From: Notospermus geniculatus
Lineage: Eukaryota > Nemertea > Pilidiophora > Heteronemertea > Lineidae
Length of the DNA stretch: 64,000 nt
Direction of reading: 5' to 3'
NCBI GenBank assembly: GCA_002633025.1
Contig: NMRB01000206.1
Span: 447,492-511,491 of the forward strand
In this document: positions 23,001 to 34,083 of the stretch, piece by piece
Numbering within the stretch: the first letter of the stretch is position 1
Layout of the letters: each line of letters opens with the position of its first letter
Notes under the pieces: model-generated
Seen by the model: only the letters and a program-made list of their open reading frames with translations
Databases searched by the model: none
What the model was told of the DNA's origin: nothing
Translations under genes and position numbers: made by a program

Positions 23001-23430
23001 GTTGGTTTATTTATCTATCATCTGTGCAATACACAAATACCGGTAAAGGTTTTACCATACTTAATCTAGATTTCAAATAAAGTCAGACAACATCTAACTA
23101 TGACCCAATGGAATGCAGAAGTCATGTACGGTAATCTGGCAGAGCTTTGTGGTTTTTAATCATGCCTGTCGACCATTTGTGGTCGTTCCCCGATTGTTTG
23201 CGCTGTGCACCGGTTATTCAAGAGCCATGTGCGATTAAGGGTCCGTAGAAAATCCAACTTTCAATTTCCTAACTTCCGCATTCCATTGGGTCGTAGTTAG
23301 ATGTTGCCAGACTTTACACAGTGTTCAGCATTGTATTTGTAATATTTCAATTCAATCACTCCAGTTTGGCCCACATTCGATGTGATTTTTGACATTTTTT
23401 TCAGCTACCTCACGGTGTCTAATTCAGTGA
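17051..23430 (+). CDS. ULK3: ULK3 serine/threonine kinase, copy B, complete
   Basis: Fourteen exons: 17051-17161, 17416-17556, 18820-18940, 19102-19206, 19369-19512, 19670-19752, 20013-20168, 20533-20638, 21119-21159, 21455-21563, 21837-21904, 22032-22107, 22815-22979 and 23405-23430. The product is about 483 aa with the same kinase motifs ([18 protein letters not shown]) and two MIT regions as copy A. Differences from A that I see are conservative, for example WSVGVISY becomes WSIGVITY. The last exon encodes the tail STSRCLIQ, resembling the SSCTLQ end of human ULK3, so this copy keeps the ancestral C-terminus. Intron 2 contains the minisatellite and the 248-n gap, but exon phases on both sides agree. 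ULK3 is a cytoplasmic kinase of the ULK family that acts in ESCRT-III-dependent abscission timing and Hedgehog/GLI signalling in vertebrates. Confidence 0.95.
17979..18695. repeat. Inverted minisatellite of CATTTCGCCTA units around a gap
   Basis: At 17979-18137 units such as CCCATTTCGCCTAAA repeat head to tail. At 18473-18695 the complementary units TAGGCGAAATGGG repeat in the same strand. The arms could pair over more than 150 bp. Bases 18138-18385 are n. Just right of the gap, 18386-18472 is unique sequence. Absent from block 1A intron 2. Confidence 0.85.
18138..18385. other. 248-base assembly gap
   Basis: Run of n within ULK3-B intron 2. It sits inside the inverted minisatellite, the kind of hairpin that stops sequencing and assembly. 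Confidence 0.98.
22270..22731. mobile_element. TIR element in ULK3-B intron 12, 6-bp target duplication
   Basis: The ends are TGACCCACCACGGCTAAAAG at the left and CTTTTAGCCATGGTGGGTCA at the right. CATTTG flanks it at 22264-22269 and 22732-22737, and block 1A has a single CATTTG there (about 8864). 462 bp with no convincing ORF. A 6-bp duplication does not point to one common superfamily, so I leave it unassigned. Confidence 0.85.
23090..23311. repeat. Inverted-repeat element in ULK3-B intron 13
   Basis: Same element as 9218-9416: CATCTAACTATGACCCAATG at the left and its complement CATTGGGTCGTAGTTAGATG at the right. It has about 31 more interior bases than copy A (around 23227-23258). Confidence 0.75.
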
Positions 23431-24025
23431 AGAGTAAGTACAAACCTTCTTGTTATGATCATCACCATCTAAATGTGCTTGAATACAAACATGTAGCTAC
23501 CTGTGTAGTTTTTGATAGTAATAAAAGATGGCATTATCAATGGTTGAAGGTCTTCACTTCTTCTTCTCCCGCTTGTCATGCTTTTAGTCGTGGATAGAAT
23601 GTACTGGTGGTGCTGCTTGGCAGATAACATTTGTCATAGATAATTCATTCCCCATGTCATGTATTGTAATGACTTCAGAACAACTTTTTGGCCCTTTCTG
23701 TATGCATGATATGATTTCAGTGGGCCAATCAGTTTGCATGTGAGGGACCATTACCCCCCCCCCAAAGTAATCAGCTGGTACATCCAAGCCTTGGTAGAGC
23801 ATTATGATGATAACTTTTTGCGTGGTGCAAAACACTTTATTGTCCATAGTGATTCAATTGAATTTCCAGCACAAGGTGAGTATTTGGTACTTGGACGATT
23901 TCTCGTCTGCACTGGTTTGCCCTTACTGTCATATGCTTTTCGTTTTAACGGGAGTGATTAATCTCAAGCTCGTAAATTTTCCTGCTGGAGAGCTTTAATC
24001 ACTCTGCAAAATGACAGAAAATTTA

Positions 24026-24138
24026 CCTATTTTGTGTTACGTTGGGAGTGATTTGTTCACCGAATACATTTCACAGGTGATAACCACCTGTGAAATGTAT
24101 TCGGTGAACAAATCACTCCCAACGTAACACAAAATAGG
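24026..24138. repeat. Perfect 54-bp inverted repeat
   Basis: The left arm 24026-24079 and right arm 24085-24138 are exact reverse complements around a 5-base spacer. The outer ends read CCTATTTTGTGTTACG and CGTAACACAAAATAGG. Perfect arms imply a recent insertion or active correction. Non-coding. Confidence 0.9.
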
Positions 24139-24698
24139 CATTCAGTTTTCCTATGACAAAAGCCTGACTAAATGATAATTGGTTAGGTTTTCGGCATCAC
24201 CAGTAAAATTACCTCTGATGTATCATCAGACATGGTATCAGCTGTACTCGCACTGTTAGACATCTGACGAAAGACATTCGTTTCTGTATGCATCTTTCCG
24301 TCAGTACAAAGAGATTTGATCACACAGATATTATCATGTCACTGAAATAATCTCACGGAAGATGCCCCCAGGTATAATACCACAAGGCTGGGCATGATCA
24401 CACAGTAATTAAGCATGCCGATGAATCTATTTTAGCCTGTGGTTCCTTGTGAGTTGGTAATGACAATATTATCATGTCCTTGCTTCGGGTTACTCTGGTG
24501 TTGATAAACAGTGTGCATGAACTTGAGGTTGATCATGGTAGTTAAGACTGCCACCACCTCACAAGGTGGCGGTCTTCATTGGTTTTACTGGTTTTCTCTG
24601 AATCTCTCCTGTCAACATTTGGTTTCAGATGGATAACTTCAGAAATATGCGATGTATCACCTTAAGACTTACATGTAGGCCTACAGGGTGTCTAGATC

Positions 24699-24872
24699 AG
24701 GCGCGGATCCAAGGGGGGCACACCCGGCCCGTGCCCCCTCGATTTTGTGGAAAATCTTTAAAATTGACCGGGAAATTTCGAAATTTTGAAAAGATGTTAA
24801 AATTTGACCGAGGTTTTCCACGATGTGCGCTGGCTGTGCCCCCTCTTTCTCATGATTCTGGATCTGCCCCTG
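24699..24872. repeat. GGCGGATCC-type MITE remnant
   Basis: The left end AGGCGCGGATCCAAGGGGGG and right end TCTGGATCTGCCCCTG are imperfect inverted repeats, with G-rich then C-rich subterminal tracts (GGGGGGCAC / GTGCCCCCTC). A related left end, CAGGGGCGGATCCAGGATTT, occurs at 30431 followed by a G tract. The type is common in invertebrate genomes; copies here are degenerate. Confidence 0.6.
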
Positions 24873-25218
24873 TAGATGAATATAAAATACAGGTCAAGTT
24901 CGTCAACTGGCTCAATTCGTAATCGTTTGATAGATATTTTGCGACTTGATCACCCCAAAACAGCGTGTCGATGAGGTAATCCCCGAGATTTGGAGCTTAA
25001 TATAGAATCCAACGCCGGTCACGTGTTCGTTGGAATCCCCTGCTACGTTATCATCGTTCCATCTTAAAGAATCACAACTAATTATTATGTTGAACAGTGA
25101 ACTCTCTCTCTCTCTTCTCCCAATATTCAAGGGCGGTCTTCAGATTGACTGACAAGTCAATTTCTAGTTGTATTATTGAGTGTTTTGTGCTACTCGGCAG
25201 TGGCACGTGAGTGGTTAA

Positions 25219-25593
25219 AGGAACCTAGCTAATTTGCCAGGAAGAAAAACGAAGGCAAACTCCGACGCATTTCCCACCAAAACACTTGAGTCTAAACCAA
25301 AGTGCATCAATATCCTGCCATTAGTCTTGTTTAATGATTTTCCATTTCCAAGTTCCTCTGTCAAATCCCTTCTTGACATTTGGGACATGCCCGCCGTAAG
25401 ACCAAAACATTTTCCTTCGAATGGTCTTAGTCCCAAGAGTGAAGCGTTGCTCGCTAAGACAGGCTTACGCTTATCCTGCCCACAGAAGATTGCCGAGATT
25501 CTCCCGATTCTTATCTCGAGGGAGATGAAGGAATTGAGAAATGATTACAGCAATCTGACTGAGATGAGTGAAACTGTTGAAATGTTGTTTTGA
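25219..25593 (+). other. Unrecognised 120-codon open frame, possible 3' exon
   Basis: The frame is open from 25219 to the stop at 25591-25593. An acceptor-like TAATTTGCCAG ends at 25240, after which the translation starts RKTKANSDAFPTKTLESKP and continues with LLDIWDMPAVRPKHF and IAEILPILISREMKELRND. Composition looks protein-like and has no low complexity. I recognise no domain. No duplicate copy exists here to test constraint. It could be the terminal exon of an unrecognised gene, a decayed transposon ORF or chance. Confidence 0.3.
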
Positions 25594-26222
25594 AGGGATG
25601 CGTGCCGCTGTACCTGTTTCTCATTTATTCACTGGTACGGTACCCAGTAAAAACAAGTTGGTCCGTTGTACCCATGGACATGGGTAAATTCCTTGTCCCA
25701 GTTTTAGCCCATTTCCCACGTGTTCCTGTATGCATCTGGGTATAAAGTACCCATGGCCGTTGCTTGCAGTAATCAAGGTGAAAAACGCCATGGGTGTAGA
25801 GGATCCAAAGTAGAACCATGTGGAACCCATTGCCATGGATTTGACAGTAGGTCCGTCATGTCCGTCTTCCTCGCGGTGGGTTTTCTGTAGGCCTACCCAT
25901 GTTGGTTCCTTGTACCCGTCGGTGTTGCACCCACGGTAGGATGAGTTTTTACAGTCTTTACATATTTTGCAGTCGTACTGCAGCCTTCCTGGTCGGATTG
26001 ATTTATCCTTGATTCCTGCAAATAATTGCAAATACACTATTGAATTTATTCACCATTACACATTAATAATTTTCTTTACAGATATTTAATGGGATAGAAT
26101 CGTTTTGTGATGTCGTTACTTGATATCCATGCAATATTCCAATTAATACCAGGAAAGGACACTCTAAATGAAAAGCTTCCGTGTCCTTGGTCGGTTATTT
26201 CCTCTACCTTGCGGCCTTTTCC

Positions 26223-26555
26223 TTAATGTCTTTGAGGTAATATCGCCAATGATCTGTGCAAACTGCGGTCAAAGCAGAATTAGAAACAAGATGGATTTCT
26301 TATGGTGCATGATGTGAATGATGTTCATACAAGATGAGAAATTCATGACAAATTTTCTCCTACTTCTTGGTTTTCCAAAAAGTGGCTTTCCAGTGAAACC
26401 AGATACATCATTCAAACAGTCTCTTTGAGGTAATAACGCCAATTTTCTGCGCCAACTGCGGTCAAAGCAGAATTGGAAAAAAAAGATGGGTTTCTTTTTG
26501 TGTTGTGCATGATATGAAAGATGGTCGCACGAGCTGAGAAATTCAGGGCAAATTC
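26223..26555. repeat. Imperfect direct repeat, two ~125-bp units
   Basis: Units at about 26223-26345 and 26419-26555 both run CTTTGAGGTAATA, CTGCGGTCAAAGCAGAATT, ATGGGTTTCTT/ATGGATTTCTT, GTGCATGAT, then GAGAAATTCA and GCAAAT/ACAAAT. About 75 bp of unrelated sequence separates them. Origin unknown. Confidence 0.75.
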
Positions 26556-27162
26556 TGTCCCTCTTGATCTGCCAGTAACGTTCCCCAATCAAAGCATAGG
26601 TGTTGCACATCATGCAAACATTATTTATTCTATTCTTTTAATCATCTTTGATATTTCGTGGCATTCCAAACCAATAATTGGGTCGCACAGGTGATATGGC
26701 ATGTGTTGGGTATCACTGGAGGTGTGCCTCATTTAGACTCGTGGTAGGAAGCTAACGTGGCCATCATAATATTAAGAAAACTTCCACTGAAGTAATTAAG
26801 AAAGGCAATGTTTTCACTTTCATAATTGGGTCACATTCTTTTCTGTGGTGAGATATTGATGAGTTGGTAATTCGTTGGCAGCAGGCAAAACCTACCTAGG
26901 ACAGAAAGATATGTTGCCGGCAATATTTCTTCACATACAATGTACTTCAGCCAAATTATCGACACAGATTATTGAAATAACAGCGCCAAAACGAGGGATA
27001 ATGCAGTATATACTGTTTATTTGAGACGTAGAAGCTTACTCACTAGCTTGCCTCCCCCTTTTAGATAGGCCTGTCGGGTGTAACGTTTGTGAAAGTTCTC
27101 CACCCTCTGCGAGTGTTCCACTACTTTTGTGTCTAACGGAAACTGCTGCGACTTGACAATGG

Positions 27163-27278
27163 CCGGTATTCATAAAAGTTAGCAAATACTTATACTTAAG
27201 ATTTGCACAGCGAGGTCCAATGTAAATGTACTGCAAAACTTGAAGTAAAAGCATTTGGTCGCTTTTATGAATATCAGC
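27163..27278. repeat. TATTCATAAAAG foldback element, copy 1
   Basis: Ends GGCCGGTATTCATAAAAGTT and CTTTTATGAATATCAGCC, interior CAGCGAGGTCCAATGTAAAT. The copy at 59519-59630 is the same element in the opposite orientation and is absent from the paired position in block 2A. Confidence 0.75.
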
Positions 27279-28694
27279 CTAAGGCAATGGGGGACACGCA
27301 GAGAAACGTGTCGATTTATCTGCCAGCGTTTCCCAAACAGTAAGGGGAAACACTGACTTACGGAAACACTGGCAGATATTACATCGGCATCCTTACTGCA
27401 GCTTCAGAACATCGAAAAATTCATCAGTTTGGGGACAGCCTGTAGGTGGAGTGTATCATCTTCTCTAAGGCTGTTGAACACGTGGATAAGTTACTCGTCA
27501 GTGATCAGACAAGTTGAAAAGTTTGGTCTAAGGTTACTTCCACTCTTGTCTTCTTTCAACACCTAAGCAGCGTGCTGGGCTATACTAACAGATCAGATAC
27601 ACTATGTTTTCTACTCTGTCGTACAAAATAAACTGTGGTTTTTGCAGATAGTGTGAAGCTGATCTTGGCATGGGGAAGAGTGTGCAGAGCTAATCTTACT
27701 GACAGTGAGTACTGTGAATGCAACTCTTGGGGCGGTGAGATAGTAAGCGAACGATATTGAATTTTCTGGTTTGTTCTTGACCCGGGGCTCTTGATGAACT
27801 TGTGTTGGACAATTTCCTGAGGCCTTGAAAATTCTGATGATTGTCGATGAGTGGTACTTGGCGACCTTTTTGGTCCATCCTGCCGATAATAACCAAGGAC
27901 TTCGTCACGGAACTGGCGATTTTGTCGGTAAAGGAAAACGCCCCTTGAATGGAAATGCCGTTTAGCAAGGAACAAGTGGTTGGCCAACATCAATGACTCG
28001 TGTCTAGGCCTAATAAGGATTACAGGATGTGGGGTTTCTAAAGTCAAGAACACACTAAGAGGAACCCTGGTTCAATTAAATGTTCCGATGTTTGCTGCCA
28101 ATGTAATCTGCGTAATGAGAGATGAATTAGCCAGTTTGGGATTCATCTTTTATCTTTCCCCGATTGGTATTTGCAGAAGAAGGGTGGCGAAACAACTTAG
28201 AAAGGAATTAAATACAATTTCGAAGCATTCTTCCCACTGACTGACGGAATATTGGTTTAGGAATGGTGGCATAGTAAAAACATTTTAAGGAGACATTTGA
28301 AACATGTGGGGGTACTCAGCATTTTGTTGGGTTCGAATCGTTGTGAATGAGAATGAAGTCGTAATGTACTAGATTGACCCTTCTGCTTCGGGACAAATTA
28401 CATGTACGTGGATCTCCGTTCTGAACCAATTCGGCGTCTGGCAGGTATTTTCAGCAGATGCGCAGCAGCGTCCAATGTAGTGCCATTACTAGTCCCAAAA
28501 AAGGGTCGCTTCAGTAGGCCTACTAAAATTACATTGCACACTTATCATCGCACGAAGTGTTGCTGTTGGGGAGTTCAAAATATATATTTACTCAGTTTAT
28601 TTTGTGTTGATCATCACTAAGTAAAAAAAAAAAATGTCCTGGAAAATTGTTCATTCAATGTGTTATAAGCATCATCAGCCTGGTGCTTTAAGGA

Positions 28695-29368
28695 TACATG
28701 GAATATGTAACGGGTTTTTGATTTGACCTACTTTTCAAGGTCACAGAGGTCGAAGTTCAAAATTTTGCCATTTGGTGGCACGTTTTGTAACCGCTGGGGC
28801 TATTGACCTGAAACTTGCTACATCTGTACTCGTAGGTCAGATGACGTATGACACCAAGTTTCGGTCCGATTCGATTCTTGGCTTGGTCACCAGGTGGCCA
28901 AAACTGATAACACAGCGCAATAACTTCTGAACAAATGACTGGATCATCTCCAAATTTTTATCATAGGTGCATCTAATGAGGACACATGACATATCTAACA
29001 GGTTTTTGATTTGACTCCTTCTCAAGGTCAAAAATTTGCCATTTGGTGGCACGTTTCGTAACCGCTAAGACTATTGACCTGAAACCTGGTACATATATAC
29101 CCCTATGTCAGATGATATGACACCAAGTTTCGGTCCGATTCGGTTCTTGGCTTGTACACCCATACCTTAACTTTTGTCTTTAACAATAGCCTAGCCACTA
29201 GATTGTAGACTGTTTTAACCAGGTTTGTAGATACCTTCTACATGCAGTGTATGCCATACCCTGGAGCCAAGGGTTGCCCTGGAACATTTCAATTCAATTT
29301 AACATTTGTCATTGTTCTGGTACATTCACCCAGGTGAGCACATGGTCCATGGATCATTTCATTCCACA
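28695..29368. repeat. Degenerate AGCTCACC-type element, internally duplicated
   Basis: The modules ATTTGGTGGCACGTTT, GTAACCGCT, TATTGACCTGAAAC, GTCAGATGA and ACACCAAGTTTCGGTCCG each occur twice (28770-28870 and 29040-29140). The right end CCAGGTGAGCACATGGTCCA at 29333 matches the end of the 4462 copy. Left terminus not found. Confidence 0.6.
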
Positions 29369-29799
29369 TCTTCTGTCGATCTTTCCCTATTCTAATTATT
29401 CCCTCCTCACATTATCTAAGTTAATAGCCAGGTTTTTGCACCTAAGCACTGCTAAGTGATAGGTTGTAACTTATGATTAGAGCCTTTTGCAGGCACCATG
29501 GAACCTATGATTGTTTTGAAGCGGTGCCGATGAAACATTCCTTTGAAATTCTCAGCTGTGGAGAACAAGTCGATACATCAATGCTATTTTTAGTGTGGGA
29601 GTGTTGATTTAGGGTCCCAAAAGGTCAGAAGTTTCAGAACTTCGTGTCGAATTGAAAGAATCGATCGTACAGACGCCTATATGAAAAAGCTGTAGTTACC
29701 ACACCCGCTCAATTATCCAATCCTTCCTTCCTTGTCTAAGTTTGAACCGTTGATCTGATTACTGCCGAATTTTCTTACCGAATGTGCTTTAAAGACTGT

Positions 29800-29918
29800 G
29801 GCCCGTATTTTAGAATGCTTCTCAACGTTAAGGAGTTCCTCAAGGCTATTGTTCTCAACAGAAGAACAATAGCCTTGAGGAACTCCTTTACGTTCAGGAA
29901 CATTCTAAAATATGGGCC
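29800..29918. repeat. GGCCCGTATTTTAGAATG foldback element
   Basis: Left GGCCCGTATTTTAGAATG and right CATTCTAAAATATGGGCC. The central arms AAGGAGTTCCTCAAGGC and GCCTTGAGGAACTCCTT are perfect around a short loop (TTCTCAACAGAA). MITE-like palindrome of 119 bp. Confidence 0.85.
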
Positions 29919-30666
29919 AATGTATCACAAGTATTTTCGCGGGCCACGAAAATCATTGTTTATTTACATTTTGTTTGTTTGTGTCCAGTCTTTCTTGAGT
30001 AATTTGGTGGTGACAGCCCCTCTAGAATTTTTTTTGATACCGAAAGTATTGAATTTTGTGGCTAATGGCCCCTCCCCAAAGTCCAAAATAACATAATGTA
30101 GGCTAAACATCCATGTTTACAAACATTGAATGTAAACAATGAAGTCATGATATATTATCTTTAATATTAACTGTTGTAGTTTGTCTGGTTTGATTCGTAA
30201 AGCATTTCAGTTTCCTTATCAGCTGTTGTTGTTGTGGCAAGACGTGTAGACGAGGAAGGGTTCCACTGAATTTTAATCTTACCTTCTCGTTTCTGTGTCA
30301 TGTTTCAGTTGAAGCGTGTCAAACAAAGGTGTCTCCTTGCTTCCAATATCGCTGAATGGTTCTATGCCATCCTGGGTGACGTATTGTACTGTAGGTGACA
30401 TTTTGGTCCACCATGGACGACATCCATCCAGGGGCGGATCCAGGATTTTGGAATACGGGGGGGGGGCCGGTCACCATCAGCCACAGGCTGACGGAGTAGA
30501 GTCGCAAGGCGCGGAGTCAGAACGGGGGGGGGGNCCATCCCATCCCACGAACGTCAGCTGATCAGTAAGGAAGACATCATGTTGGCAAGTCCACGGTCAA
30601 ATTCGTGATATTTTTTTACTTGTTCAGTGCGGTCTCTGCAACTCATGGCACAAAAGGACCATTAAG

Positions 30667-30826
30667 TACCCTGCATCATGTCAGGCTCGTGTCCTTCTGT
30701 GCCCCTGGTATGAATTTTAGTTCGTTGTGATTCGTAATTAGTGCACTGTTTGCTAATTATGAATCACAACGAACTTAGTTCATACCAGGGGCATAGAAGG
30801 ACTAGAGCCTGACATGATGCAGGGTA
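30667..30826. repeat. Foldback element, ~160 bp
   Basis: Left TACCCTGCATCATGTCAGGC and right GCCTGACATGATGCAGGGTA. Pairing continues inward through CCTTCT / AGAAGG and GTTCGTTGTGATTC / GAATCACAACGAAC to a small loop near 30748. Few mismatches. Confidence 0.88.
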
Positions 30827-31480
30827 TTACATTTTTCTGTGATTCCCAAATTGGCAGAAACAGCACTGAATAAGTGAAAGAATGTCACGTCCGAGACCGT
30901 GGATGTATTTTTATCAAGACATTAGTGCACGTGCTTATCCCAGTTCCTCTTGCTTTAACGTCAGTCTGCAAAAGACACCGTGACTTGCAAGAAAAGTGGT
31001 GGAGCTCCATTTCTCCATGTCTTCAAAGAAGCTGAGTGTTACTGTCAGTTTCCTTACACGACGTCTTCACCACTGCGTGATGTTCCACCACCTTACTCTA
31101 TCTTAAAATAAAGCTTTAAGCCCCGTTATTGCTTCCAAGCCGTCATTGTCATTAAGTAGACAGGTCAATATTGAAGTCGTAAGAACGATTAACTGGAGAT
31201 ACTCGTATTACCCTACTTGCCTATCTCGAGTGTCTGAGCGCCCGCTTTGACGACTGTGATTGGTGATGGTATTCATGGTATGCTAGGGTCGATACTGGTT
31301 CCCAGGCAAGTTTTCACCTTCAGCTCATCTCCACAGTTATTTGACTTCAGCTGGCAATCAAACACTGTCAGAAAGGTTTTCCTCAAGTTCTTTGAAGCTT
31401 TTTTCGGAAATGGCGCGGTCTTTTTACTCGTCGACACGGTAGATTTGCTTGCTATTTGTGCGAGACCAGGCTGAAATTAA

Positions 31481-31816
31481 AGGGAGACTCCACTCGTGTA
31501 AAATTTTGAATTTTTGAAATATCGTTGATACATTCAAACTCATTGATATCTGCAACATGTCATTTTTTTGAACAAATCAGCAACACATCATTTTCAGTAT
31601 ATTGGATCCCAAGGGGACCATTGCACAGCACACATGGCGTCATGTGTGCTCAATACATATTTATGAAGGTACAACCAATAGGCCTAGGCAGTCACATTAT
31701 TAGCTCATTCACTACAAAGGTCGTCAGCCTATTGACACTAGTGACATCACAACCCATGGCAGTAGCCTCGATGGATTGATAAAAATTCAAAAGTTTACAA
31801 TGAGTGGAGTCTCCCT
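31481..31816. mobile_element. TTAA-flanked MITE (family T3)
   Basis: Ends AGGGAGACTCCACTCGTG and AATGAGTGGAGTCTCCCT with TTAA at 31477-31480 and 31817-31820. 336 bp. No empty site is available here, but the TTAA and TIR pattern matches T1, T2 and T4. Confidence 0.8.
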
Positions 31817-34083
31817 TTAAGTTTGTAATTTCCCCGGAGAAGGTTGCACTGTATTCAGTTTTTCTTGTGACAAGTGCCGGTCGGTCAAACATTTCTCGCT
31901 TCTTCAGCGTGTAGTAGAAATCCATGTCCGAGTGCGACATTTTCGGCGCCATAGACAGTCTGACCAGTCCACATCCATTGTACTCTAGACAACATCTCAT
32001 TCATTTGATAGGGGTTTTCTGTTTGGTCTTCCAAAGGATCCATCTAGGGCTGTAACTGACCGACGAAATAAAATGTGACCATCAAAAGAAAAATGCACTT
32101 ATATGTTTGTGGTTGCTGATCAAAATGGCCAATGTTACGAAACATGACGTCGTCATATTGCTCGGCAAGCTTTTAATCGTGCAAATGAAGCCAACAACTG
32201 GCCGTTGGTAAACACTTGAAAGGTAATGAAGGACTCTGATATTGTCCACGAATGATACCATGTCTGGCGGGACAACGTTGGAGAGGTTGAAGTGTTGCTG
32301 TCGATGACCTGAGATTGCTTCTTGGAGGCGATGTGAAAAGATACTGTATTACATGAGGGCAACATCGATTTGAAATATGATATCACAAATACTGAGTAAA
32401 GTGACCGTTGTAGTCAGCGTCTAGTGTTACTGATTCATACCCCGGCATCTATAGTTCCAATGAAATCGGAGTTCAAGGCTGTCCAAGGGAATCATGCCTC
32501 GATGTTCAGCGGCGGGGGTGGTCTACCAGCATTGGCCTCTCTGGTGTCGGTGATGCTTGGCCTTCACTCTGTTTTCTGCATGAGATGAAGCCATTTTTAA
32601 TAGGTATTTTAATACAGTACGTCCTATTACACTACGTCCCTGACGAACCAATCCTTGTCCAGCATTGCAAAACGAATTGACATGAAACCAGACTAAAAGA
32701 AATTTTTTAATTTCTTTTAAGTCTGAATTCAAATCAATACGTTTGTTAAAACATTTTATTTATCACGAAATTGTGAAATTTCTCCTTTCGGTCACTTGCC
32801 CATGCCATTAAACACTCAAGATCTTAGTAGATTTTAGCTCTATTGATCTCCACTGGGTCTCTCTCCTGCTTGGATACAGCACAAGAGTTGTTGCCACTTC
32901 GTCGTCTGGTCACGCGAACAGCACTTCTTTATATTATATTGTGTTCTGTGGAAACAAGACGTGTTGTTGGCAAATGGTGATTCCTTCGCTGATAGAAGTT
33001 CATCAAGGAAATTGTGACTTTCTGTTACATTTTCTGTTAATCAGTGCGTTACAAATTAAAATGGTGATTAAACCATTTGATTAATTGCTGTTGGTGCTCG
33101 AGCTAGCAGCCTGTAAGAGCGTGTGGACTGATTTGAGATTACAGCTCAAAGTCAACACTTCCTATAAAATGCAAATTTGCACCGTGCATTCAAAAGTGCT
33201 GCCGTTTTTGCTGATAAAATAATGACGTATTGCACTTGGTTCGCGGTCGGTGTCAATTTATTACGCAGGAAATCAGCTAGGCCTATACTAGGCACAGACG
33301 TTTGCTGTTCTTATGCACCTATCGCTGCCCATATGCCCATGGTCATCTGCTGTCGGTAGGCGGTGCTGTTATTTAAAAATCTCGCATGCACGTACGAGGT
33401 GGAAACCTGCTGTGAAGGTAGCAAATCGCATCTTTTGGTAAAGATTAAGCATAATTTGATAGAAAATCTTGCATTTACATGTAGCATTTCTGCAGTCATC
33501 AGGAACATGCCGTCGTCATACCCTCTTTTCCATTCCTGTAAGAACACTCCCGAGGGTAGCCTAGTTTCTTGAGAAATCCATTAAGACATTTGATTTTAAA
33601 TTCCAATCAATTCATCTTCAGACCGTAGCGGATTATGTCATTCTATCAGTACGCAGATTTTCTATGGATTCCGAGAAGAATGATATTTTAAGAGAAGAAT
33701 GTCGTCCAAAATGCTTGAGAAAAGATCACTGAATGGTTATCTGATTTATAGGCTGTCCAGAATTCAATTGCCTAATTCCCTTAATTGGAAAAGCATTGCT
33801 GAAATGGGTATCAAGAAACCTTATAGTACAAGTGTAATGGTGTTTCAAAATGGCTAGTGGATGAATTTTACTTACGATTTCAGCTGACAGCGATAAATAA
33901 CACGGTACGATTATGTCAGTTTGCAAAAAAATGGAACAGATTTATTGTTATGGGAGTGGAACAATGCAAAAAGTCTGGACGAGAAATGAAATACTGATAT
34001 GAATATGAATTAAAAAGATTTGAAAAGTTAGAGATAAGTGGCGAATGCAGCATTAGACATGCAGAGGCAGAGAAGGGTGATAT
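31817..34083. other. No supported gene; one weak minus-strand frame
   Basis: On the minus strand 32000 to 31821 is open and protein-like (MAPKMSHSDMDFYYTLKKRE is part of it) and runs straight into the T3 MITE. I cannot find a donor or a family match, so I do not call a gene. The rest is AT-rich with no ORF or repeat worth naming. Confidence 0.35.

Larger units (their letters stand above)
14291..23404 (+). repeat. Duplicated block 1B (paired with 326-9506)
   Basis: Colinear with block 1A from the glycoprotein repeat exon to the ULK3 exon 14 acceptor. All 13 upstream ULK3 exons have identical lengths in the two copies. Differences are small indels, substitutions and discrete insertions (15528-15777, 17697-18713 and 22270-22731 here; 1216-1889, 4112-4349 and 5877-6139 in 1A). 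Confidence 0.9.
23431..25218. other. Downstream of ULK3-B; repeats, no supported gene
   Basis: Begins with the presumed ULK3-B 3' UTR; ATAAAAGA at 23521 is weak as a polyadenylation signal. It contains a C homopolymer at 23755-23763, the perfect inverted repeat 24026-24138 and the GGATCC-ended element 24699-24872. No ORF looks conserved or recognisable. Confidence 0.45.
25594..29799. other. Gene-poor stretch with dispersed and direct repeats
   Basis: No supported gene. Contains the direct repeat 26223-26345/26419-26555, the TATTCATAAAAG element 27163-27278, an inverted GTTTCC/GGAAAC pair with CTGCCAG at about 27320-27372, an A homopolymer at 28623, and fragments of the AGCTCACC element at 28695-29368 (GGTCACAGAGGTC, GTAACCGCT and GACCTGAAAC modules, twice). 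Confidence 0.45.

Noticed and set aside
24629-24922. 97-codon frame near the GGATCC element
   Set aside because: Most of it is translated MITE sequence with a G/C-tract, not a gene.
27580-28053. 157-codon minus-strand frame
   Set aside because: No domain, no splice support, low-quality composition and no second copy to test.
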